This document shows, piece by piece, positions 14,501-24,350 of a DNA stretch of 64,000 nt. The stretch comes from Nephrocerus scutellatus (Eukaryota; Arthropoda; Insecta; Diptera; Pipunculidae). Each line of letters begins with the position of its first letter. The first letter of the stretch is position 1. Under the pieces are notes generated by a model, which searched no databases, was not told the origin of the DNA, and was given only the letters and a program-made list of their open reading frames with translations. The stretch lies in the NCBI GenBank assembly GCA_947095585.1, contig OX352765.1, positions 21,048,254 through 21,112,253 of the forward strand, written 5' to 3'. The position numbers were made by a program, and so were the translations under genes.

Positions 14501-17078
14501 GGCCTTTCCATAATAAAAACAAAGATATTTCCAAAGTGGTTACCATTATCACGGAGCCACACAGACAAACTGGAAATACCTCATGATACCTTTGGCAGGA
14601 CTCACTTGGATGAGAATGAGAGAGAAACTCTAATTCGTTATCTTTGCAAATGCGCACGCGCACTCAAGCGCTATTTGAGTCACTTGCTAAGACTACCTAA
14701 GCGCCCTACGCCCGACGTAAGTCACCTGAAAATCACGTTAATCGGATAAGTGGTTCTCGAGTTATATGAGAAGGTAAGATAAGGTAGGATGAGATAGGAA
14801 AGATACGATAAGAAAGGATAAGACAGGATAAGATAGAATAAGATAGTATAACATATCAACTAAAACTTGGGCAACGAACATATTGTTACAAAAAACAATT
14901 TTAGTACAGAACTACACATTTCTGTAGATAATTTAAAAGCAAGTTATAGAAGTATTGCATAAGGAAAATTTTATGTGGGGAAATTTTATATAAAATGTAC
15001 CAACATGTTCTGGTAATTTGCTATCTGATTTTTTTGGAGAATACATTTGGTAAACATAGTCATTTTCTAAGAAAAAAACTTTCCACTTTGTGAATTTGTA
15101 AACTCTTGCAAATTGATAATTAAAGTCTACAAAGTCTAAGCTGCGTAACAATATTTATGAACTAAAAAAATCACGTTAATCAGATGGGTGGTTTTCGAGT
15201 TAACCCCTTTCACTAACCACCTATAGCTAATTCCAGATTGTGTCTGCTACGTGTACTATGTTTGGTTGAAATTACTTCAGACATTCCAGAGTTATGAACG
15301 CACAAAAATACACACACAAACTAAATATCCCAAACAAAACCTCTGAGTTTGGAAATTCATGTAACCTATCTTGGCAACCAGAAGTCGATCGCTTCTTCTG
15401 CACGCGTCTTGAGGTTTTTGATCGTGGTTATAGCCCATATGGATTTTTTCTTACTTTTTACTGGATTGTCATCATTGTTCTTATATTCCACCTTTTTGCC
15501 TGTCGCGGTAGTGGCTTTTTCTTCTGTCTACAATTTCTGTTGGAAGCACCGGGTTGGTGTAATAAAATTATACTATTCCTATTGACCACGGACTTTTCTT
15601 ACCTTGCTGAATTTGCTTAGACTTTTATCTGAAAATCAAAAGATGCACTAATGGGCTTTCTCGTATTGCCATACTGTTTTGGTGCTTGACAGGTTTATTT
15701 AATTGGTCTGGTCCACAACGAGTTGATACTACACAGAAATTATCAGATGGGCCTTGAGATGGAATAAAATACAGGACGGTGTATTCATCAGGATGAGTGG
15801 TAGAAGATGGCGTGTTGCCGGAATGATTTGCAATCTCAGGTATTCGAGTAGGATCAAGTTGAGTGAAATTATCTCAGTACTTCCTTGGGAGTGTTGTCTC
15901 ACCTGAATTTCAGTATAATATTGTAGGGGGTGACTTTGAGATGAATAACCTTTCGATAAACTCGTTATAAGTAGAATCAATGTATGAGGCTCTAAACAGA
16001 ACTTTCAACTGCCTTCGTCTGTCTAGACTGTACATTGTAATAACGACGACAAATCGAATTGCATTTGATACTCGTACTATGCAGTGCGCCCTTCAATTCG
16101 TAACATTCCCAGCCAATAAAAAGTCAAAGAAAGTCGAAAAAATCTTCACTTATCTCACAAATTGACATAATTTAATTTTATACCACAAATGAAACAAATA
16201 TATTGTGCAGTTTTTTCCCTTGAGTCCACTCAAAACTCAAGGGAGACAAAATTCGAAGGGAGTTTAATAACCTTTTTCTAAAATTCAGATGATTGTCAAA
16301 CGGAAAGGAGGACTCCTCGAAAAGTACGATGCCAAGCAACCGCCGATACTGTCTCTGCAAATTTGGGACAATGACACAATTTCGTCGGATGATTTTCTCG
16401 GAACTGTCGATATATGTCTGTCGAATTTTCCAGAACCATTTTCAAACTCAAAAGATTGCACACTGCCACCTCAGGCGACGCATGTTCAAGGCAAAAACAA
16501 ATCCGCGTCGATTTTCAAATCAAAACATTCCAAAAGGAAGCATCTTAATTTATTTCATGCACCAAGTAGTGTAAGGGGGTGGTTTCCGTGTCGTGGTAAT
16601 GCACAAGCGAATGCTGGCTCTGCTGATGAACATTCAGTAGCTGTTATGACTGTAAGTGATGACTTCTCGCTTAAACTTTTTATGTTTACTAACAACAACC
16701 AATTACAGGGTAAAATTGAACTGGAATTGGAAATATTGACGCAAGCTGATGCTAAAACAAGACCCGTCGGATTCGGACGAAACCCACCAAATGCTCTGCC
16801 GGCTCCTATGTACGATGATGGTTTTGCTATGAAATTAATTATTTCCTTCCATTTAACGCATCGTTCGATTGGTGGTTTTTTTTTCCAGACGCCCTGAAAC
16901 ATCGTTCAATCCATTTATGAATCCACTGAAATCACTAAAGATAATTATCCTGCCTTTTGTGAAGAAATGCTGCTGCTTTTTCATTCTTTTGATAATTCTG
17001 ATTTTGCTTCTTGTAGCAGCGTTCACAAGTTTGCCTGGCAAATTGTTGAGTGTTGTACATGGATGCAGCATTACATAG
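1970..17078 (+). CDS. mfr: Ferlin family membrane protein, probable misfire orthologue (20 exons, 1,685 aa)
   Basis: Exons: 1970-2158, 2222-2586, 4481-4613, 4676-4853, 4913-5173, 5243-5430, 5488-5691, 7924-8226, 8291-9090, 9139-9316, 9370-9759, 9819-10312, 12089-12226, 12300-12451, 12532-12668, 12729-12910, 13052-13163, 16289-16651, 16709-16809, 16889-17078. All junctions are GT-AG, phases agree throughout and no stop interrupts the 5,058 bases. Ferlins are tail-anchored, multi-C2 proteins of membrane fusion and repair; Drosophila misfire acts in sperm plasma membrane breakdown after fertilisation and C. elegans FER-1 in sperm organelle fusion. Seen here: C2 domains, a ferlin central region (DIPKLGPTFVHLY, then DDWPELQLIACISGG), late C2 motifs (VPEHVETRSLY, NGEGNFNWRLVFPL) and a terminal membrane helix. 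The start is uncertain: the frame is open to 1934, with acceptor-like AGs upstream of the ATG, so more N-terminal exons (C2A) may lie outside the window. Family assignment is firm; orthology to misfire is inferred. Confidence 0.93.
3031..3535 (+). repeat. Dispersed repeat family A, copy 1 (ferlin intron 2)
   Basis: It starts ACTAGG..GCCGGGCACTCCGCC and ends near tataatattcagtata. It shares long stretches with 31480-32007, for example gagattttgttaagacgcat, and with 58922-59060. A shorter related start is at 48239. The coherent boundaries suggest a non-autonomous transposon or SINE-like repeat. I see no coding potential. Confidence 0.7.
3575..4015 (+). pseudogene. LINE reverse transcriptase remnant, second family, copy 1
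   Basis: After the shared block aataaactgacacgac, the translation gives NGIRQGDRLACL (the R-Q-G-D reverse transcriptase box) and, across frameshifts, ILAYADDIDIIGRKPRA, the Y-A-D-D catalytic box. It continues toward 4010. Several frameshifts make it inactive. A related copy with the same leader sequence lies at 20580-21280. Confidence 0.7.
4016..4480. other. Ferlin intron 2 remainder, nothing recognised
   Basis: Unique-looking A+T-rich intron sequence between the LINE scrap and exon 3. I find no open frame, inverted repeat or RNA gene that I can support. Confidence 0.5.
4481..5691 (+). CDS. mfr: Ferlin exons 3-7: third C2 (C2C-like) and ferlin central domain
   Basis: Exons 4481-4613, 4676-4853, 4913-5173, 5243-5430 and 5488-5691 encode residues 185-506. 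The C2 domain contains VSFAGSNGKTK and KSTNHPEWNEE, the ferlin F-A-G-x-x-x-K-T and N-P-x-W-N-E signatures. Three acceptors are possible for the first short intron; 4675 gives 62 bases and the ferlin spacing, while 4654 would leave an improbably short 41-base intron. The following DIPKLGPTFVHLYDP motif matches the D/F-L-P-T-L-G-P-x-W-V-N-L-Y-G motif of ferlins, and SWWMEE fits the start of the central helical region. Donor 5692 opens a 2.2 kb repeat-filled intron. Confidence 0.88.
5748..6233 (+). repeat. Family B element, copy 1 (ferlin intron 7)
   Basis: It opens with AAATTCTCTA at 5748, followed by a ggctggctggctgg run and two internal units of the cccgattttcttcaaatttt type. The 3' motif TAGAGAATTT is at 6185-6194, followed by an A/T-rich tail ending ttatgggttgttttttttt. 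The two motifs are inverted relative to each other. A (tg)n run lies at 6160-6175. No protein is encoded. The layout is like a DINE-1/Helentron-derived non-autonomous element (inference). Confidence 0.7.
6974..7745 (-). pseudogene. LINE reverse transcriptase C-terminal remnant
   Basis: Read on the minus strand it gives MKINANKTELICFRVPAE near 7517 and, toward 6975, KKISLFERKVLRICTGLW, both typical of the thumb and C-terminal part of Jockey-like LINE polymerases. Frameshifts separate the pieces. The apparent 162-residue frame on the + strand across 7281-7769 is only the complement of this remnant. Confidence 0.65.
7924..10312 (+). CDS. mfr: Ferlin exons 8-12: central region and calcium-type C2 domains
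   Basis: Exons 7924-8226, 8291-9090, 9139-9316, 9370-9759 and 9819-10312 encode residues 507-1227. DDWPELQLIACISGG, then CGKTTSFTFK at the exon 8 end, match the vertebrate segment before the DysF region; the DysF-like stretch seems shortened. A cysteine cluster CTHTCNNCGC follows the exon 9 start, which I do not recall from other ferlins. The next C2 starts near FTCRLFVHQAKV, keeps aspartates in loop 1 (GNDKTGLCDAK) and loop 3 (YDMDSLTASDFLG), and may bind calcium. A late C2 begins at VRVYVVQGLQFHSHDV with loop aspartates in VNSQSDSYVKL. The intron between exons 11 and 12 is best placed at 9760-9818 (59 bases). Confidence 0.9.
10560..11560 (-). pseudogene. R1-like LINE reverse transcriptase remnant (ferlin intron 12)
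   Basis: On the minus strand, about 11520 to 11270, frames give AVIQIKD, LADHKTEAVLINSRKK, NVWVGNQTIRLKESV and KFLGVMVDYMLR. These match the region just after the catalytic box in R1/LOA-type LINEs (K-T-E-A-V-L, then L-G-V-x-x-D). The part from 11000 down to 10560 is less certain. The copy is degenerate and breaks no ferlin exon. Confidence 0.6.
12089..13163 (+). CDS. mfr: Ferlin exons 13-17, including the short hidden exon 13052-13163
   Basis: Exons 12089-12226, 12300-12451, 12532-12668, 12729-12910 and 13052-13163 encode residues 1228-1468. The first completes the C2 begun before the long intron (EHILEISILDRGSCCDEIIG, then RSKHRATIGI). The loop 3 pair that is usually D-x-D here reads D-R-G, so one calcium ligand is lost. 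VPEHVETRSLY and CPGIEQ are near-universal ferlin motifs. The 112-base exon 17 carries the ferlin LNGEGNFNWRLVFPL motif and is required to keep phase; it is too short to stand out as an open reading frame. Confidence 0.9.
13164..14029. other. Ferlin intron 17, first part; nothing recognised
   Basis: A+T-rich sequence without a supportable open frame or structured repeat. Confidence 0.5.
14030..14640 (+). pseudogene. LINE RNase H domain remnant (ferlin intron 17)
   Basis: Shifting frames encode FQVEILAI (Q-x-E box) near 14102, then a VDSQSAIKAI-like box near 14190, and DFTLFWVPRHSDIGSD near 14290, which is the W-V-P-G-H box of RNase H with G changed to R. A segment near 14459, RWNDLTNCTTSRAMWP, is the usual tail after RNase H in these LINEs. 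The order is correct for one degenerate RNase H. A G/A-rich ggataagata-type run at 14770-14860 follows. Confidence 0.7.
15729..15980 (-). pseudogene. Possible copia-type polyprotein scrap
   Basis: The minus strand contains an 83-codon frame that includes QGSTEII, resembling the poorly conserved linker between integrase and reverse transcriptase of copia elements. The similarity is weak. A clearer copia piece occurs at 51236-51545. Confidence 0.25.
16289..17078 (+). CDS. mfr: Ferlin exons 18-20: last C2 domain and membrane anchor
   Basis: Exons 16289-16651, 16709-16809 and 16889-17078 encode residues 1469-1685. The last C2 has LSLQIWDNDTISSDDFLG with loop 3 as D-x-D plus a downstream D, so it probably binds calcium, followed by the ferlin RGWFPC and GKIELELEILT motifs. 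The donor at 16810 (phase 2) joins to RPETSFNPFMNPLKS, the conserved ferlin juxtamembrane motif. A hydrophobic helix then runs from about residue 1650 to 1668, beginning with three cysteines that may be acylated. A 17-residue tail ends the protein, the usual ferlin topology with a short lumenal or extracellular end. Confidence 0.92.
16652..16708 (+). other. 57-base in-frame ferlin intron without a stop
   Basis: The interval begins gtaagt, has a consensus branch site (tactaac) and ends ttacag, so it is a good intron. Its length is a multiple of three and it contains no stop in the ferlin frame. Retention would insert 19 residues between the basic linker after the last C2 domain and GKIELELEI. 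Confidence 0.8.
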
Positions 17079-17205
17079 CTCAGAATTTTTGAGTGATTTT
17101 TTATTATTTATTTTCATTTATTATTTATTACGTTGTATTTATAAGAAATTCATTGAAAATATATTTTCTCAGATGGGGTTTTTTATTTATTCTTTTACTA
17201 TTTCC

Positions 17206-17211
17206 AATAAA
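17206..17211 (+). terminator. Candidate ferlin polyadenylation signal
   Basis: AATAAA lies 128 bases after the ferlin stop codon (17076-17078) in an A+T-rich 3' flank. It is the first canonical hexamer I see downstream. The cleavage site itself cannot be fixed from sequence. Confidence 0.55.
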
Positions 17212-17339
17212 AGTTACGCATACGCACGGTAGAACAGAAGCGGGTGCTTCTTGTAGAGAGAGTCACAGGATTGGAGGAAGAATACATACGCAACATCAGT
17301 TTGGCAGAACACTTAGTTTTATTTATTTTTATTTCAACC

Positions 17340-17640
17340 AGAGAATACCTTGAAGCTGGTGTCTTTAGACCCAACACCAAAGTCTCTATACCAATGGGAT
17401 AAAGTCCCATGGGTTTCCAGGCGGATATCCATGCCAATGAGCTCTGCAGCAGGATTAACCTTAGTAATGGAATCAAGTACGCTAGAATATATATCTTTTC
17501 AGATAGCCAGACAGCACTTAAAGCGCTGTCGTCCAACTTAATGGACTCGTTATTAGACAAAAACTGGTACGATGCACTGCAATCTCTTTCTCGAAACTCG
17601 AACAGAACAGAAACAGAACCCAACTATGGTGTCAACTGAC
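17340..17640 (+). pseudogene. LINE RNase H remnant downstream of ferlin
   Basis: The frame from about 17409 encodes GFQADIHANELCSRI followed by IYIFSDSQTALKALSS, which are the Q-x-E and S-D-S-Q-x-A-L-K-A-L boxes of LINE RNase H. It lacks the rest of the polymerase and is separated from upstream sequence by a frameshift. The overlapping minus-strand frame is a shadow. Confidence 0.7.
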
Positions 17641-18537
17641 AAATAACAAAGCAATGGGGATATGGGTCGATTATAAATACTGCCAATAAGATACATGTAA
17701 CAACCTCTAAAAGAAACCTTCTGGGAGTTATGTTTTACTTGGCATTTAGAGTCGGTATAATGTGTAATCCCCGCCAGAGATAAGAGGAAAAGAACTATAT
17801 ACTTTTTATGAGTTGTCCTGCTTTTTCCACGATGAAGGATGAATATTTGGAAAAAAAAAATTCAATGCGACCAAAAAGTAAATTCGATCGTTGAAACGAA
17901 ACTAAGTCCTCCGATTTGAATAGATAGTTTTTAGTTTGAGTACAGAATCTGTCTTGGGATTAACGTGGATACTTACCTGGGAGGGTCTAACTCACGTTCT
18001 TCTTAGAACACGAATTATTTTTGCAACGCTAAAATAGCTAATGCAGGTGTATCATTAGTACTCATTGATGAGAGATATCCTTTCTAAACTTTCAAGTTTA
18101 TACATAATGCCGATCAAATGCAAAAAATTGCACCCCCTGACTGCTACATTGTACTAGTAGACTAGTGCGCGGGAGTTAATTTTCAATTAATTTTTGATGC
18201 CAGCAAACCACACCAACAATTACATTTTGCAAACCACGACTAAACACAATTTCTTCATCGCCATATTGTCCATGTCCTTATAAGAGCCCAATGTCGAGGT
18301 TGTTGGAACCTAATAGTGCTTCGGAAATCTATACTTGGGTTTGGTGAACCTACATGGTTGATTTGTTATCTAGTAATGGGTAATGGCTTTATAAAGTTCC
18401 TGAAACTCTTGCTATGGCCTGTAGGTTTTTATAAAATGTAATGTGGTATGAAATGTGAGACCTCCCTATGGTGAAAATCTGGCAGTAATTTCTACTTTAA
18501 CGTGGCTGTGACTAATCTTTCTTTTAGAATATCGGAG
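17640..18537. other. Intergenic sequence, nothing recognised
   Basis: Downstream of the RNase H remnant. No convincing coding, RNA or transposon terminus seen. Confidence 0.45.
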
Positions 18538-18680
18538 AATGATGCAGTGTACACTTTAATAGAACTGAACGTTGGAATACCTCTTTTTTCAAGTATAGTA
18601 CAAAGGATCCCATTTTTCCATTCTCAAGGACAAGGAATCACTTTTCCTCCATACCGGTTCACGAATGGCTTTGTCTAATG
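18530..18680 (+). other. Possible terminal exon of an unrecognised gene
   Basis: A branch-site-like gtgactaat and a T-rich tract ending tttag (18529) precede a 46-codon open frame, beginning ISENDAVYTLIELNVGIP, that ends with TAA before a gtgagt-like sequence. Only this frame is open. No homologue comes to mind and no partner exon could be joined, so chance or transposon origin is quite possible. Confidence 0.2.
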
Positions 18681-19999
18681 TGAGTATTACATATTTTCGT
18701 GGGCTTATTGCTTAGAACTCGATTTATTGGCACTACAACACAAAAAAAGATAAATTTTTTCCACCCCATTCCCTACATTAGTAAATATGTTTGCCAATCA
18801 GTAGATATCATCCAAAAAATATACAATCTAAAAAGGGGTGGATTCCAGTCTTCCTATCATTCCAATCTGCGTGCCTGGAAAGTGCCAACTAAAGGATTTA
18901 TACAGAAACCATTCACCTACAACTTGATAGCCTTTGTTTTAGTCGTTAATTTAATTTATGCAAATTGTTCAGCGGGAATTTTTGCAATTCAGTTAGTGAA
19001 GTGCGATCCAAATGGTAACATCTAAAATTTCTTAGCGGAAAAAACTCTATTGTTTACATATAAACAACTACAAGAGTGATACTATAAAACAGTAAGCGAT
19101 TTATTTAATTAAAACTTAATAACTCTGGAAGGAATCCTCTGGGATTATTCGCATAAAACAACGTTGCTTTATGAATGCGACGACAACTGCAAAGCATTTT
19201 AACGATTACTTCGAATACCCTGCGCACGACGAATATGCTAACTGAAGCTACCTACGACAGCATATGGGTTATAAACATATGTTAGAAATTTTTCTAATTG
19301 CAAAGTGGACTATCCCTGGAGCCGGGAGACCGTGATATGTTCCGTTTTTAATCTGTCATGTTTGCGTTTATGCCGTAGTGATATTAGTGGACAATATTCC
19401 TGATGAAAGAGTTCGTCAATAAATCACACAATATTTCATGAATTGTTTAAAAGCTTTCTTTCCTCTGTGACCCTCGTCTAGGGACGACGATCAGATCTTT
19501 TAGTGTAATTCCGCATTACCTTATGTATCGGATATTTAAAAAAACCCTAAATGGAAGTATACTGAGTTTACAAATAGACATAAACACACATTAATTAGTG
19601 GTGATGGCAATGGCATAGCTGGAGGCGGGTAGATGGGGACACATTTTTTGGGAAGCGTTATGGACCAAACTGATAATTTTATTGCTACAATAAGCTCCTT
19701 CTAAAACGGCTTAAATTTAAGTTCAATCATATCCTTTTATAACTTTACATAAAAGGATATGAGTGAACCTTAATGTAAGCTTGGCTCAAGACCACTAAGA
19801 ACGCCCCTAAATAACCCTTTATAAGGAACGCTAAATCATCCAAAATGAGATATCACAACTTGCAGCAATTCAATTATCATGGTACAACGTTAATGAGTAC
19901 CGCGTAAAAGATATTCGCCTCTTAAAGACAGAATAAAGAGGCGATGAAGAATAGTTTCAAAATTTACTACATACCATGGTTTATGGACTTAAAGCCCCC
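18681..19999. other. Intergenic sequence with one long hairpin
   Basis: No coding region is supported. An inverted repeat lies at 19719-19769 and a weaker one near 19915-19950. Confidence 0.45.
19719..19769. repeat. Inverted repeat hairpin
   Basis: Arms of about 21 bases, containing atcatatccttttat and its complement ataaaaggatatgagt, flank an 8-base loop with only one or two mismatches. It may be the relic of a small foldback transposon. Confidence 0.65.
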
Positions 20000-20210
20000 T
20001 ATTTTTTTATAATGTACACATGCTCAAGGCTATAGCGGGAATACCTTCAGGCTCAGCAGATTTATGAATGTTGAGATCATATAATACTATAGCTACTTGA
20101 CGAGTACGAAAGTAAATCATAGAGGATTCGACTCTTGCAAGAACAGGCGGCGACAAGGCGCTATCTGGTAGCGTGAGGCTTGCTACGAAATGTGAAGCAA
20201 GCAATTTGGC
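20000..20210 (-). pseudogene. Jockey-type LINE fragment (N-terminal reverse transcriptase)
   Basis: The minus strand encodes LASHFVASLTLPDSALS and NIHKSAEPEGIPAIAL, the K-S-A-G-P-x-G-I-P box at the start of the reverse transcriptase. The nucleotide sequence is nearly repeated at 55500-55640. The same box is also readable on the + strand at 32680-32720. Confidence 0.75.
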
Positions 20211-20579
20211 TTTGTCTATAGAGCTGACAGTTGGAATGTCATTGTGAATGAACGTTGGAATTCAAGACGAGGCAGTATTTTAAATTAGTTTCACGATGAC
20301 CAAAAATTCTTACTTCCTTTGGGATATTGAAGTGTTTTTTGTCTCAGTTTCTGATCATAGTCAAATTTGACGCGTCTAAGGTAGGCATGTCCCTCATTTC
20401 TGACTCGTCTAAACTTGGTTCGGTTTTCCACAGTGGGGTTTTCTTTATTTAACCGAAGTCATACCTTCCGGTTTCTAGTAGCCTCTTTGCAGCTTTAATC
20501 ATACCAAGCACTTTCCTTCGGTTTGATACACTTTGTCTCGTGATATCATAGCCAAAGTAGAACTTTATAAAGTCATGAG

Positions 20580-21280
20580 AAAATTCGACATCCAAATAAA
20601 CTGACACGACTATGTAGGTAGGTAGATAGTCACAGTGATAGTGACAGCGACGTTATAAGCCAACTTAAGATATCCGGATCACTATCATGCCCATCTATAA
20701 CTGACTCATGCAAGTGAATGGATTGGCCTGCGTGCTTCTCAACCTGATGTTAGAGAAAGTGATTCAAGTCTCTGATGTAACTGCGAGACTAAAAATCCTT
20801 TATAAGGCCATCCAGGTATTGGCTCTCGGCTATGTTGACATCGTTAGTAAAAACCCAAGAACTGGGCAAGGATCTTTCATCCAGATCCAGAGCGGCATGA
20901 AACCTGGAGCTGCATATAAATGACAACAAAGCAAAGTACTCGCTACGTCTGTGAACAGAACATCCTGGCGCTTCAATTACGTTATAAATGGACCCCGTAG
21001 CTCAGGAAGGACTATTTCGGAGGCTTTTTAATGATGAGATCATTGAGCGCTACCACGATGTTGATTCATGCTCGCTAGGCTTCAGTAGGCAGGACACCTA
21101 CCTTACATATGCGAGGAGGATCCTGATCGAAAAGTTTTTTGCAGAATAATTTATGAATCTCGTCACCGAAGCAGACCATGTCGATGTTACATTGGAAACA
21201 TTTCATTTACTAGGACGCCAAAAGCTTAGTGATACATCAGCTTGAAAGCGGGACCGGTGGAGAATCTAGAATCGGAGCTG
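20580..21280 (+). pseudogene. LINE reverse transcriptase remnant, second family, copy 2
   Basis: It shares the aataaactgacacgac leader and downstream layout with 3575-4015. Translation gives LACVLLNLMLEKVIQ and, where the Y-A-D-D box belongs, LGYVDIVSKNPRTGQ, so the catalytic box is mutated. The similarity fades after about 21280. Confidence 0.65.
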
Positions 21281-22309
21281 AATATGATTATGGTGCTGAA
21301 TTTAAAAACTACAACAGCCGACTTTTTTTGTGATTCTATTTTCATATTTGCTATCTCTACTTAAACTTAAACTTAAAGTGTTGGTGGTGTTATCTTATGT
21401 CGTATATGAACTAAATAAAAAACAGCCTTCCAAAGCAGAAAAATTCCTCACCCCCTAACTCGACCATGTTTTAATGTGTAAAGTAAGCATTTACAGTGGG
21501 CACCAATCAGACACTCCAAAGCCTCATTAATAATCAATCGGAAATTCTAATTAACCAGCAATTTTATCAAATTGTAAATAATATCGCTGATAGTAAAATT
21601 AATAATATTTCTATGAAATCTATACAGATAAACAAATTAAAAAAATATCCGCCCCTGGGCGGATATGTTTGCAAATTGATATTATGCATACATAATTATA
21701 GTATTATTGATAATTAAAAATTCTGCAATGCACTATAGTTGAAGTTCGCATATTTATCAGGTATTTGTAATTGCATTGAAGTAATTTCAGTCGCGTGTGC
21801 GTCATAATGTGGCAACAACTTCTGTAAGTTTTCTCCGGGACGATTTGGTAGTCTGATACCTTCTCTTCCATTGTTATAAGGACTTGAAAGGCGTGTATGT
21901 TTTCTAATGCAAGTGAGCAAATGAGAGACGTCCATTTAAGCAACGGTTATGGCGGTTGAAGCTGTATTTATGGCTTCTTCTTCTGAATATGTAGACTGTT
22001 TGACCTTTGCCGGATTAGTCATATAGCAGAAGCTTCAAATGTTATGGGCCTCGGGTTTTTGGAAGCAACGCGCTCTTGCATGGATATTCAAACATTTGCT
22101 CGCCATTGGATGTGTTATTAAGAAACTGCAGGAATACTTTCTGTTTTGATTACAAGCTTTCTGATTCAGGTAGTTAATCACGGTAAACTTGATAAACGCG
22201 TATAATTTTTTGAAAATTAATGAAGCCAGCACCTCACAAAGACAAGCGCTAATACCTCTGTTAGTTTGTTAAAAACAAGGAAAACCCGTGTTTATTCGCA
22301 ACTTGTAAG
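21281..22309. other. Intergenic sequence, nothing recognised
   Basis: A+T-rich. It contains a short near-palindrome around 21647-21668 (atccgcccctgggcggatat). No coding region supported. Confidence 0.4.
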
Positions 22310-22960
22310 TTAAATTGAGACCCAACAAAAGTATTGGCGGACTTTATTTATAGTTTTTTTATTTTCAGCAGAACAGAGTGCTGATGAATTTATTGGTTCA
22401 CCTAAAAAAGGGAATTCTTTTTTGGTTGGTAGGATTAATGGCCAAATTAGCATATAAATACTTATGCCAATAATGAAAGGAAAGGACAATATGCGGATTT
22501 TTCCATACAATTGCATCTTGCATACTGGATCATATTTGGCTGTAGAGCCAAATGTTATGACGATACTAGACCATACGATTATGTATAATTTGCAAAAGAA
22601 ATGCAAGTACTATTAAGTATCATTGGACTCTACTGCAGACATTTCAAATGTGGAATTGCGTGTAGGGTGCAAGTTGCAAGAGTTGCAAACAAAATTCAAG
22701 AAGGTGAACTACGTTCAATTTTGAAAATAACTGAAGCATTTCCATTCAATAAGAAACCAGTTGAGGTACTTAATAATGAAATGAGATCCTTTTAACTTCA
22801 TGATATAGGCACAATGAAACAGGAAGACGATAGTGCGCCATCTGGTCCAGTGGAAAAATTTGTGAAATTCTTGGATATGGAAGACTATTTCAACAATATA
22901 GCGTTTAAAAAATGCGTTAAGAAATATTGTGGGACAAGATCATCTAAATAACCTCACTAA
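22310..22960. other. Two open frames of unknown origin (opposite strands)
   Basis: Minus-strand 22310-22606 encodes a hydrophobic segment (RILSFPFIIGISIYMLIWPL) followed by TKKEFPFLGEP, faintly like an insect odorant receptor loop. Plus-strand 22601-22960 encodes a polar stretch with one stop between its two halves (ITEAFPFNKKPVEVLNNEM, then a second piece from 22814). Neither has splice or family support, and they may be transposon or pseudogene debris. Confidence 0.15.
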
Positions 22961-23439
22961 TGAACATTTATTGAGATTGATCTGATATGAATCATCTGGA
23001 GACATAACTTCTTCGTAATGTCGTCGTTGTGCTTTCCTGCTTCTTTAAATGTCTTCGCACTACTCTATTCTGTCCAATGCGCTCTTGAAGGTCCCATCTC
23101 TTGAAACTATCACCAACAGTTTCAAAATATTCTCTTAAACGTTTGAGTTTTTTGTAATTCAGGCTCTGTATCAGGTTCTGCATCAATTTATAAGAATAAA
23201 ACAAAATCCTTGACCTTTCCTTAATCTACCTAAATATAAATCCTTGTATTAATAATAGTTGCATGTATATATATTTCTTCTGGCATAACTCTTGGATGTC
23301 TGGAGCAATTTTAAACAAACTTTGTGTACATATGACTTACAATCTGAAAAAAATAGTGTGGGGGTAAAACACCACTATTATGTCTAAAGTTTGGTGTTGG
23401 TATATATAAAATAATCTAAAAAACATCGAAATTTGTGTA

Positions 23440-23880
23440 TAATCCATAGTTTTCGGGGTCATTGAGATGAATATTGATGGTAAGCCACCTATATCTCTAT
23501 GGATGAGAGTAGGGTAGGAAGGAGATGTCATGTAAAAATAATCTAAAACTACTGATTTTAGTTTAGAATTTATAGTTTTTGGGGTTTTTGGTAAATAGTT
23601 ATGGTAGGAGAACCCTATCATCTCCAGGTGTGGAGGTGGAATGTAAAAATTATCTTAAACGACCGATATAAGTGTAGAACCTGTAGTTTTGGGGGCCGGT
23701 GACATAAATAGCGATGAAAACACAACCCTACAATCTCTAGGGATGGGATGGGAATCGGATAACATATAAAAATATTCTTAAATGACCGATATTAGTGGAA
23801 AATCATAGTTTTAAGGAAAGACACCAGGCAAGACATCCCTAGGGGTGGGAATGACATATAAAAACAATCTAAAACAACCG
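23440..23880 (+). repeat. Tandem repeat array, about 110-125 base units
   Basis: Diverged units recur near 23446, 23571, 23683 and 23805, each beginning with a tagttttcggggtc-like block followed by a g-atga-tagtgatgg-like block and an aaccgatattagtgt-like block. The same unit forms a second array at 34441-34890. No protein is encoded. Confidence 0.75.
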
Positions 23881-24099
23881 ATGTTAGTGTCGAATCACAA
23901 TACATAAAAGTGTTAATAAGCTAACAAGTAAATGTAAAAAATCTTCGTTCTTCGGGTACAAACTTCTATGTATACATCGAAACACGCCACACAGTCCTTT
24001 ATTTATTCGGTAATAATCGCCAAAATATCTGTTTTTTATGTCGGGGCTATTTCAAAGTATTTTCTTTTTCCCGCGCCACACGCGACTTGCAACACGCGT

Positions 24100-24350
24100 C
24101 AAACGCGGGATATCATAATTGGCCCTTGACATTGAGCCGCTCACAAAAGTTCAGCCCTATAGGTAATGCGAAAGGTCGTGTGAAAGGTGGTTAAAAAGTC
24201 GAAAACAAAAATTTGAACCCATCACAAGCGCCACATGCGACATACACGGAATATAAAATAATGCTATTTTGGAATTAGACACAAAATCTCAGCTCTCTGG
24301 GTCGTGTGGAAGGAGGTTAAAAACGACCTCAAAGAAGTCGAAAATACAGA
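24100..24350. repeat. Dispersed repeat family D, partial copy
   Basis: The block ctctgggtcgtgtggaagg with aaaaacgacctcaaa recurs at 60480-60560 and, more diverged and in the opposite sense, at 44620-44690. Two imperfect units are seen in tandem here (near 24150 and 24290). The complete-looking copy with terminal inverted repeats is at 60429-60652. Confidence 0.6.

Noticed and set aside
17198..17623. 141-codon minus-strand frame downstream of ferlin
   Set aside because: It is antisense to the RNase H remnant whose + strand shows the SDSQTALKAL box.
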